Positions 1-6,787 of a stretch of 16,377 nt of DNA are shown piece by piece (positions within the stretch are counted from its first letter, which is position 1; the number at the start of each line of letters is the position of its first letter). The translations under genes were made by a program, and so were the position numbers. Location of the stretch: contig JAQIDF010000358.1 of NCBI GenBank assembly GCA_027858145.1, forward strand, positions 1 through 16,377, in the 5' to 3' direction. Origin of the DNA: Prolixibacteraceae bacterium. Lineage in GTDB: Bacteria; Bacteroidota; Bacteroidia; Bacteroidales; Prolixibacteraceae. The notes under the pieces were generated by a model. It did no database searches. It saw nothing but the letters and a program-made list of their open reading frames with translations, and had not been told where the DNA came from.

Positions 1-372
1 GTTTAATGTTATACCACCACCAATTTTACCGTTTGTGAGTTGATGGTGATATGAATAAGCTGCTTCTACATCAATGTTGTTGTAAAATCCCAACTCATCA
101 CTTACAATTGTAAAACCCAAACCACTATTTGTACCCAATATTTCAACGGGGCCTTCAACCCCAAAAACGGATGAAACCGGTTTCCCATCTCCAAAACCTG
201 CAAACATTGTACGGTTTATAAATACGGCATTTGCCGTGCTATTTGATCCCACAAACCCCGGATTTGCAACATGTCTGTTAAGCATGTAGCTGCTAAACAA
301 AGGTTCGTGTTGTGCATTTGCTGCTAAATTAATTAATATTAATAAAATAAAAAAAGAAAAATAGTTTTTCAT
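1..372 (-). CDS. PorP/SprF family T9SS outer-membrane protein, N-terminal part (cut by window edge)
   Basis: The first 124 codons are present, beginning at ATG 372, and the gene continues beyond base 1. The product starts with a signal peptide (MKNYFSFFILLILINLAANA, then QHEPLF). The mature start, LFSSYMLNRHVANPGFVGS, matches the PorP/SprF pattern of a short S-x-Y-M-x-N segment followed by NP-x-x-x-GS. After it come alternating hydrophobic stretches such as GLGFTIVSDELGFYNN and AAYSYHHQ, as expected for an outer-membrane beta-barrel. Proteins of this family work with the type IX secretion and gliding machinery at the outer membrane. An SD-like GGAG lies 8 bases before the ATG, and a -7 element lies about 40 bases upstream. 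The arginase-like gene and topA precede it on the same strand. Family assignment is by recognition; the paralogue (porP, sprF or another) cannot be told from this fragment. Confidence 0.85.
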   Translation of the reverse strand, partial: MKNYFSFFILLILINLAANAQHEPLFSSYMLNRHVANPGFVGSNSTANAVFINRTMFAGFGDGKPVSSVFGVEGPVEILGTNSGLGFTIVSDELGFYNNIDVEAAYSYHHQLTNGKIGGGITLN

Positions 373-411
373 AAATGCTTCTCCGCCTTTTACTAAAGGT
401 CACGATGTGAA

Positions 412-419
412 CAAAAATA
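412..419 (-). promoter_or_regulatory. -7 promoter element of the porP-like gene
   Basis: The minus strand reads TATTTTTG, matching the Bacteroidota -7 consensus TAnnTTTG, about 40 bases before the ATG at 372. No clear TTTG -33 element is seen at the usual 19-21 base spacing. A small hairpin (CCTTT/AAAGG, 386-399) would fall in the leader just before the SD-like GGAG. It suggests that porP can be transcribed separately from the gene upstream. Confidence 0.4.
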
Positions 420-472
420 AAACAATATAGTGTTATACATCATTTTTTTTAAAATATTTAAAAAAAATATCA

Positions 473-1681
473 TTATTCTGAACTGAAAGGTTTGATTTTC
501 TTGAAATTCACCCACCACCGCTCAGGTATTTCATTTTTGCAAGCATCTTGATAGTCTTGCTCAGTGCATGAAACCACAATGCTGTTTTGCGAATTTTTGT
601 TGTCAAAATCCGATTTTATTTGCAGCCACCAACGGTTTGTTTTTTCACTCTTATAGAAAACGATTGGAAAATCAATTTCGTCTATCTGAACCTCATATTT
701 TTTACAATATTCAAGTGACGATATGGGATACTCATGTTTTCGGTTGCTGTAGCCCTCAATATAATACCAAATAATTTGTGCCGCCAATTTGGCCGTTAGC
801 ATTTGTGTGCTGTTCTCTGGTAATAAACCTGTTAAGCGGAATAGTTGAACGTTGTCGCTGATTCCTGCATAACGTGAAATTTGGCAGGCTTCGTGGGCAA
901 ATAGTCCGTTAGGCGATCCGTTTTCTTGTGATGGAGCATCTTGTGCTCTTATTGCGGCTATGTCAAAATTAACCAAATGGGCATCCCGGAAATATGATTC
1001 ACAGCTTTCGAAGTTGGCCCGGATTTCTCCTAAACGGGAGTGTTCAAAATATAAACTGTTTAATCGGTTAATTTGTGATGGCGATACATAATATGATTGG
1101 TAACCTAAACTTATAATGTTATAAATATGAGATAGGTCGTTATTTATAATATGTTCAAAGTATGAGTTTGAGTTGATATCGTTTTCATTAACATTAATGC
1201 TTATATGTGAATTGATATCCAGTATGTTGATGTTGTTTTCAAATTCTTTGTATGCTTTAACAAAGGCGGGTGTATAGTATTGATTACCTCCTATAATAAT
1301 ACTATTAACATTCATCGAAAACAACAATGAACATACAGTTTTAATTGCGAAAAATGCATCTTTTGTTTTGTTTCCTTTTTTGATTGTGCCTAAATCGCAT
1401 ACTTTAACTCCGAGGTGATAATTTTTCAGATTGTAAAGCTGTTCTCTAATTTGCTGTGAGGCTGTTTTCGACAGTTCTTTCTGTGGGCTTGTAAGTGTTT
1501 CTGGTAACGAAAAGATGGCAATCTCGAACTTTGAAGTTTCTAAAAGAGGGGCAGCAGAGCTGTTAATAACAAGATTTCTCCCAAGCGACGCATTGCTTGT
1601 GGCAAATGCCATTTCGTCAAAGTCAGATGTATCAACAGGATCAAAATAGTCGAGTAGCTCTGTTAGTTTGTCTTTAAACAT
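473..1681 (-). CDS. arginase/formimidoylglutamase-fold protein with degenerate metal site
   Basis: This is a 402-residue protein of the ureohydrolase (arginase/agmatinase/formimidoylglutamase) fold. The supporting marks are IIIGGNQYY near residues 128-136 (the GGGHD position), ILDINSH near 153-159 (the DAHxD position), VNFDIAAIRAQDAP near 237-250 (the SxDxDxxDP position) and a final helix near 295-310. Several manganese ligands are replaced: the His of GGGHD is Gln134, the DAHxD ligands are largely gone, and the second Asp of SFDxD is Ala. Ordinary hydrolysis of a guanidino substrate is therefore doubtful. A C-terminal extension of about 90 residues is rich in tryptophan and lysine. The ORF is open upstream to a TTG at 1720, but that lies inside a terminator-like hairpin, so ATG 1681 is preferred. 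It sits between topA and a porP-like gene, on the same strand. Databases usually call such proteins formimidoylglutamase; I do not support an active enzyme. Confidence 0.75.
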   Translation of the reverse strand: MFKDKLTELLDYFDPVDTSDFDEMAFATSNASLGRNLVINSSAAPLLETSKFEIAIFSLPETLTSPQKELSKTASQQIREQLYNLKNYHLGVKVCDLGTIKKGNKTKDAFFAIKTVCSLLFSMNVNSIIIGGNQYYTPAFVKAYKEFENNINILDINSHISINVNENDINSNSYFEHIINNDLSHIYNIISLGYQSYYVSPSQINRLNSLYFEHSRLGEIRANFESCESYFRDAHLVNFDIAAIRAQDAPSQENGSPNGLFAHEACQISRYAGISDNVQLFRLTGLLPENSTQMLTAKLAAQIIWYYIEGYSNRKHEYPISSLEYCKKYEVQIDEIDFPIVFYKSEKTNRWWLQIKSDFDNKNSQNSIVVSCTEQDYQDACKNEIPERWWVNFKKIKPFSSE

Positions 1682-1704
1682 TTTTGGGTTGAAAATAATA
1701 CTAT

Positions 1705-1748
1705 TTAATAATAAAGGCAAACCTTTTTAGGAATGCCTTTATTATTAA
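1705..1748 (-). terminator. hairpin terminator after topA
   Basis: A perfect 15-bp inverted repeat (1705-1719 with 1734-1748) encloses a further CCT/AGG pairing and a TTTT loop. Its core is AAAGGCA/TGCCTTT flanked by AT pairs. On the minus strand it starts 6 bases after the topA stop codon, and its 3' arm ends TTTATTATT, giving the U-rich tail of an intrinsic terminator. It is nearly symmetrical and could also act on the other strand. It lies 23 bases before ATG 1681, so it could either end topA transcription or reduce read-through into the arginase-like gene. Confidence 0.6.
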
Positions 1749-1754
1749 TCAATA

Positions 1755-4094
1755 TTATTTCTTTTTTCTTGTTTTTTTACGGGGTGCCGGACCCTTTTCA
1801 ATGATTTCCCTGCAATCTTCGAGCGATAATTTTTCGGCATCCGTTTCTTTCGGGATTTTGTAATTTTTCTTTTTATAAGAAATGTAAGGACCCCAACGGC
1901 CATTGAGTACTCTCAGATCGGGCTCTTCATCAAATGTATTTATGATGGCTTTGCGGTCTTTCTCGCGTTTTTCTTCTATTAATTCAATTGCCTGATCAAG
2001 TGTAATGGTAAACGGGTCGTTATCTTTACCGATTGATACAAATTTATTGTCGTGACGTACATAAGGACCAAATCGTCCAATGGCAGCTGTTACCTTTTTA
2101 TCTTCGTATTCGCCAAGCTCCCTCGGAAGTTTAAACAAATCAATTGCCTGGTCAAGCGTAATGGTCTCGAGTCTCATGCCTGCTTGCATGCTGGCAAACT
2201 TAGGTTTTTCAGCTTCTTCATCATCAGCATCGCCAGTTTCGCCCAGCTGAACCATTGGGCCAAACCGGCCTATTTTAGCAAAAATCGGTTTCCCCGTTTT
2301 GGGGTCGTCACCTAATTTTCGTTCACCGTTTGCTTTCTCTGATACTTCGAGGGTTTCTTCAACTTGTTTGTGAAAAGGCTTATAGAAATCCTGAAGCATT
2401 TTTTCCCATTCTTCTTTACCTTCGGCAATAATATCGAATCTTTCTTCAACCTTCGCAGTGAAGTTGTAATCCATAATTGTATCGAAGTACTTCATCAGGA
2501 AATCATTTACAACCATGCCGATATCTGTCGGGAAGAGCTTGTTTTTTTCATATCCGTAATTTTCTTTTTCTTTTTGCTCTTCAATATTCCCCGATTTGAG
2601 GGTTATAGTCATAAATTCACGCTCAGCCCCCGGGCGGTCTTCCTTGACCACATAACCACGATTCTGTATTGTAGTAATAATCGGGGCGTATGTTGAAGGT
2701 CTTCCGATGCCTTGTTCTTCGAGTTTTTTCACAAGACTTGCTTCGGTGTATCGTGGCGGACGTTTAGAAAAGCGCTGAATGGCATCTATTTTATCGAGAT
2801 CCAAAATATCGTTTTCGTGAATAGGAGGCAATAATACATCGCCATTTTTATTTTCTTCATCGTCATCTGTCGATTCAAGATACACTTTCAGAAAACCATC
2901 AAATTTAATAATTTCACCTGTAGCAACGAACTTCTCATCAGTTTTGGAAATACCAATATTAACTGTTGTTTTTTCAAGTTGGGCTTCGCTCATCTGCGAT
3001 GCAATCGTGCGTTTCCAGATTAATTCGTAGAGTTTTTGTTCCTGGTTTTTACCTTTTACCGTTTCATTTTCGATGTAGGTAGGCCGTATTGCTTCGTGCG
3101 CTTCCTGGGCTCCTTTCGAAGATGTTTTGAACTGACGGGTTTTGGAATATTTTTCGCCGTATGCCTCGTTGATTTTCGATTTTGCGGTATTGATGGCAAG
3201 GCTCGATAAATTAACCGAGTCGGTACGCATGTATGTTATTTTACCGGCCTCGTACAAACGTTGGGCAACGCTCATGGTTTGTGCAACTGAAAACCCAAGT
3301 TTCCGACTGGCTTCCTGCTGGAGGGTTGAGGTTGTGAATGGTGCTGCCGGGCTACGTTTTCCAGGTTTTTTAACAACGTCATTAACTTGATATGACGCAT
3401 CTTTACATTTTTCAAGAAATGCCAGTGCTTCATCGTGGCTTTTAAAGCGTTTATTAAGTTCCGCTTTTAAAGAGGTGTTTTTGCCGTCCTTATCTTTAAC
3501 CATGAAAATGGCATTGACTCTGTAATTCGACGAGGCTGTAAAATTTATTATTTCACGTTCGCGCTCTACGATCAGACGTACGGCAACCGACTGTACCCTG
3601 CCGGCTGACAGTTGTGGCTTAACTTTTTTCCACAGTACAGGAGAAATCTCGAAACCCACCAGTCTGTCGAGGACACGACGAGCCTGTTGTGCGTCAACAA
3701 GGTTTTTGTCAATTTTACGTGGATGCGTAATAGCATCCTGGATAGCACTTTTCGTTATTTCGTGAAATACAATGCGTTTGGTCTTGTTTTCATCGAGATT
3801 CAATGCTTCAAATAAATGCCAGGCAATAGCTTCTCCTTCCCGGTCTTCATCGGATGCGATCCAAACCGTTTTGGCTTCTTTTGATAAACTCTTTAATTCT
3901 TTTACAACATTTTTTTTATCGGAAGAAACCGCATAACTGGGTTTGAAATTGTTTTCGATATCAACACCAAAACCTTTCTTCTCAAGGTCGCGGATATGAC
4001 CAAAACTTGATTTTACAAGATAATCTTTGCCCAAAAACTTTTCTATTGTTTTTGCTTTTGCGGGTGACTCAACAATCACTAAGTTATCTGCCAT
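1755..4094 (-). CDS. topA: DNA topoisomerase I (type IA)
   Basis: The 779-residue enzyme relaxes negatively supercoiled DNA by transient cleavage of one strand. The Toprim domain occupies the N terminus, with the conserved Glu in VESPAKAKTIEKF (Glu9) and the acidic motif DEDREGEA (82-89). The catalytic tyrosine is Tyr288 in GKITYMRTDSVN. The central gate domain carries the expected RRPPRYTEASLVKKLEEQGIG-type block (written here FSKRPPRYTEASLV) followed by GRPSTYAPII. From about residue 640 there are three or four repeats with the GRFGP/GRWGP signature, the Topo_C type that replaces the C4 zinc ribbons of E. coli TopA. The protein ends in a basic RKKTRKKK tail. The ATG at 4094 is the only sensible start. 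It is divergent from the PBP1A gene, and a hairpin terminator follows it. Length and motifs are normal. Confidence 0.98.
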   Translation of the reverse strand: MADNLVIVESPAKAKTIEKFLGKDYLVKSSFGHIRDLEKKGFGVDIENNFKPSYAVSSDKKNVVKELKSLSKEAKTVWIASDEDREGEAIAWHLFEALNLDENKTKRIVFHEITKSAIQDAITHPRKIDKNLVDAQQARRVLDRLVGFEISPVLWKKVKPQLSAGRVQSVAVRLIVEREREIINFTASSNYRVNAIFMVKDKDGKNTSLKAELNKRFKSHDEALAFLEKCKDASYQVNDVVKKPGKRSPAAPFTTSTLQQEASRKLGFSVAQTMSVAQRLYEAGKITYMRTDSVNLSSLAINTAKSKINEAYGEKYSKTRQFKTSSKGAQEAHEAIRPTYIENETVKGKNQEQKLYELIWKRTIASQMSEAQLEKTTVNIGISKTDEKFVATGEIIKFDGFLKVYLESTDDDEENKNGDVLLPPIHENDILDLDKIDAIQRFSKRPPRYTEASLVKKLEEQGIGRPSTYAPIITTIQNRGYVVKEDRPGAEREFMTITLKSGNIEEQKEKENYGYEKNKLFPTDIGMVVNDFLMKYFDTIMDYNFTAKVEERFDIIAEGKEEWEKMLQDFYKPFHKQVEETLEVSEKANGERKLGDDPKTGKPIFAKIGRFGPMVQLGETGDADDEEAEKPKFASMQAGMRLETITLDQAIDLFKLPRELGEYEDKKVTAAIGRFGPYVRHDNKFVSIGKDNDPFTITLDQAIELIEEKREKDRKAIINTFDEEPDLRVLNGRWGPYISYKKKNYKIPKETDAEKLSLEDCREIIEKGPAPRKKTRKKK

Positions 4095-4402
4095 ATAGTT
4101 TTTCTATGTTAGTTTTTTGTTTTATAGTTCTCAAAAAGAACAAGAACGGATGCTTGAACAATTCCGGAGAATTTATGTCAAAGCACGTAAAATAATTTGC
4201 AAATTAAAGCATTTCAAAAGGTAAGTTCAAAATTTTTATTTGTTTAAGCTGTAAATATTTCATTATTTATTAGCATTGAAAGCAATATTTAAGCGATTAA
4301 AATAGTTCGTAAGGTTGCTGTTTTTATTGCATTTGAGATAAACGTAGCAGGGATAAAAAATGTGGCATTTAAAAATATTATATTTGTGAAAATTTTAAAA
4401 TA
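4095..4402. other. divergent topA / PBP1A intergenic region with a 14-bp palindrome
   Basis: This 308-base AT-rich region separates two divergent genes and holds no convincing ORF. It contains a perfect 14-bp palindrome (TAATTTGCAAATTA, 4193-4206), about 100 bases before topA and 200 before the PBP1A gene. A weaker inverted repeat AATTC-CGGA-GAATT lies near 4160-4173. The PBP1A -7 element is at 4379-4386. I find no good TAnnTTTG element for topA; the nearest is TTAATTTG overlapping the palindrome. The palindrome may be an operator, which is inference only. Confidence 0.4.
4379..4386 (+). promoter_or_regulatory. -7 promoter element of the PBP1A gene
   Basis: TATATTTG matches the TAnnTTTG consensus and ends 16 bases before ATG 4403, so the 5' leader would be only about 10 bases. 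No TTTG or TTG is seen at the usual -33 distance. Confidence 0.5.
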
Positions 4403-6775
4403 ATGGAAGAGCAAAAGCATTCATTTCGAAAATATATTAAAGCATTATGGATATTAGCCGTTAGTGGGGTTTTATTATTGATCCTCTTTTTTTGGGGGAT
4501 TGCTGCTGGTATGTTTGGCTTCATGCCCACTTTCGAGGAACTTGAGAACCCTAAAAATACGGTGGCTTCTGAAATAATAACAAGCGACGGACAATTGCTG
4601 GGTAAGTATTATGACGAAGAAAACCGTACACTGGTTGAGTATGATGAATTGGGAAAGTATGTGGTTCAGGCCTTGGTTGCCACTGAAGATGAACGTTATT
4701 ATAAACATTCGGGAATAGACCTAAGGGGCTTGTTCCGTGTCGTAAAAGGGGTGGTTACAAATAATACCCGTTCGGGTGGGGGAAGTACAATTTCTCAGCA
4801 ACTGGCAAAATTACTTTTCCCGCGTGAGAGTAATTCAGGGATAAAACTTGTGATCCGGAAGTTCAGGGAATGGGTGATTGCCGTAAAACTTGAGCGCAGC
4901 TATACCAAAGAAGAAATTATAACAATGTATTTGAACAAGTTTGAGTTTATATACGGGGCTTTTGGTGTTGATGTTGCCGCTCAAACTTATTTTAACACTA
5001 CGCCCGATTCTCTTGAATTACATCAGGCTGCCATGTTAATAGGAATGCTTAAGAGCCCTTATCTTTATAATCCAACACGATTTGAAGATAAAGCCGTAAA
5101 CCGTAGAAACGTAGTATTGGGACAGATGTTTAAAAACAGGTATATCAATCGTGAGCAATTTAATTTGGCGCGGCAGCAACCTTTGGATACCGATTTTAAC
5201 CGTAGTGGTTTGAAAAAAGGTATTGCCCCATATTTCAGAAAATATCTCGAACGCACCCTGATTTCCGAAATGCCCGAACTTTCATCGTACGGAAACAGCT
5301 ACCGGGCTCAACAAAAATATTACGAAGATTCTATAGCCTGGTATACCGATCCGCTGTATGGCTGGTGTAATAAAAACAAAAAGCCCGATGGTACAACATA
5401 TGATTTATATGGCGACGGGTTAAAAATATTTACAACCATCGACTACCGTATGCAGGAATATGCAGAAGAGGCTGTGAAAACGCATATACAGAATCTCCAG
5501 CCACAACTCGATGCACATGTGAAGAATTTTGAAAATGCTCCTTTTTCGAATGATTTGTCGGATGAACAGGCTGACCGGATATTGATGAATGAAGTATACC
5601 GCAGTCATCGGTATGGCATGTTGAAAAAGAAAGGTTTGTCGAAAACTCAAATCATGGATATTTTCAACAAACCCGACACCATATTGATATACACATGGGA
5701 TGGATACAAAGATACCATCATGTCGCCGCTTGATTCCATTAAGTATCGTTTGCGTCAGTTAAGTTCTTCATTCATGGCAATGGAACCTTCTACAGGTGAA
5801 GTGAAAGTATGGGTTGGTGGTTCGGCATACGGGTTTACTGAAATTGATATGGTACGTTCGTCAACATACAAAAGACAGGTAGGTTCTACTTGTAAACCTT
5901 TTTTGTATACACTGGCTATGCAAAACGGACTTTCGCCTTGTAAAAGAGTGCCCAATGTGGAGCAAACGTTTATCTTGCCCGATGGTAGGACATGGACTGC
6001 TAAGAACTCAGGAAGCTCTGATTATGATGGTAAAATGGTTACACTTCGGTGGGGTTTGGCTTTTTCTGTCAACCAGGTATCGGCATGGGTAATGAAAAGA
6101 TACAACCCTGAAGCAATGCGTGATGTTATGCGTAATATGGGAGTTTACAGTGATGTGCCGGCAGTGCCTTCAATGTTTTTAGGAACTGCTGAAGTTACAC
6201 TGTACGAAATGGTTGCAGCCTATTCCGTTTATCCAAACAGGGGCGTTTATACTACGCCAACTGTTGTATCACGTATTGAAGACCGGCATGGAAATGTGAT
6301 TGCCCGTTTTGCTCCACGCAGGCATGAGGCTATTGATGAGCAAACGGCTTACTTAATGACAAAATTACTTCAGAATGTTGTAAGTGAAGGAACAGGTAGA
6401 AGATTGTCTTCTAATTACCAGCTTTACGAAGAATATGGTGGTTTTGACACTCCATTTTCCGGTAAAACCGGAACAACACAAAACCAGAGTGATGGCTGGT
6501 TTATGGGATTCACGCCCGAATTGGTTGCGGGTGTATGGACCGGTGCCAATTATCGTAGTATTCACTTTGAAGATATTACAAGGGGGCAGGGTTCAAATAC
6601 AGCACTTCCTGTTTTTGGGCGATTCTTTAAAAAAGTTTTTGCCGATTCGACATTAAATTATAGTGAGTCTTATAAATATGTAGAACCCGAAGGGTTTAGT
6701 ATTGATATTGATTGTGATGATAGTGATATGGAAGATAACGGGGAGAAAATGCCTGCGTTTGATGGCTTCTGGTAA
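4403..6775 (+). CDS. bifunctional penicillin-binding protein 1A (transglycosylase/transpeptidase)
   Basis: This 790-residue class A PBP polymerises and cross-links peptidoglycan. It has a short cytoplasmic tail and one membrane anchor (about 14-37). The GT51 transglycosylase domain follows, with the catalytic Glu95 in ATEDERYYKHSG and the GGGSTISQQLAK block (125-136). The transpeptidase domain has the active-site Ser495 in GSTCK, the SVN motif (555-557) and KTG (688-690). A Bacteroidota-type linker of about 160 residues separates the domains. The tail (about 765-785) is unusually acidic (DIDCDDSDMEDNGE). Start ATG 4403 follows a clear -7 element. It probably forms an operon with the lipoprotein gene 12 bases downstream. 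All catalytic motifs are intact. Databases may name it mrcA/ponA or PBP1A; no specific symbol is assigned. Confidence 0.97.
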   Translation: MEEQKHSFRKYIKALWILAVSGVLLLILFFWGIAAGMFGFMPTFEELENPKNTVASEIITSDGQLLGKYYDEENRTLVEYDELGKYVVQALVATEDERYYKHSGIDLRGLFRVVKGVVTNNTRSGGGSTISQQLAKLLFPRESNSGIKLVIRKFREWVIAVKLERSYTKEEIITMYLNKFEFIYGAFGVDVAAQTYFNTTPDSLELHQAAMLIGMLKSPYLYNPTRFEDKAVNRRNVVLGQMFKNRYINREQFNLARQQPLDTDFNRSGLKKGIAPYFRKYLERTLISEMPELSSYGNSYRAQQKYYEDSIAWYTDPLYGWCNKNKKPDGTTYDLYGDGLKIFTTIDYRMQEYAEEAVKTHIQNLQPQLDAHVKNFENAPFSNDLSDEQADRILMNEVYRSHRYGMLKKKGLSKTQIMDIFNKPDTILIYTWDGYKDTIMSPLDSIKYRLRQLSSSFMAMEPSTGEVKVWVGGSAYGFTEIDMVRSSTYKRQVGSTCKPFLYTLAMQNGLSPCKRVPNVEQTFILPDGRTWTAKNSGSSDYDGKMVTLRWGLAFSVNQVSAWVMKRYNPEAMRDVMRNMGVYSDVPAVPSMFLGTAEVTLYEMVAAYSVYPNRGVYTTPTVVSRIEDRHGNVIARFAPRRHEAIDEQTAYLMTKLLQNVVSEGTGRRLSSNYQLYEEYGGFDTPFSGKTGTTQNQSDGWFMGFTPELVAGVWTGANYRSIHFEDITRGQGSNTALPVFGRFFKKVFADSTLNYSESYKYVEPEGFSIDIDCDDSDMEDNGEKMPAFDGFW

Positions 6776-6787
6776 AAAGGATTTTTT

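Noticed and set aside
1682..1720. Upstream extension of the arginase-like ORF to a TTG at 1720
   Set aside because: The TTG lies inside the hairpin after topA, and the added residues do not resemble the family; ATG 1681 is preferred.
2052..3815. Several plus-strand ORFs opposite topA
   Set aside because: Low-complexity antisense products of a strongly supported coding gene; no ribosome site or homology seen.
4007..4195. 62-codon plus-strand ORF crossing the topA start and spacer
   Set aside because: More than half is antisense to topA, and the remainder has no protein-like composition or promoter.
6384..6656. 90-codon plus-strand ORF inside the PBP1A gene
   Set aside because: It is in another frame of a well-supported gene, with no start signal or recognisable product.
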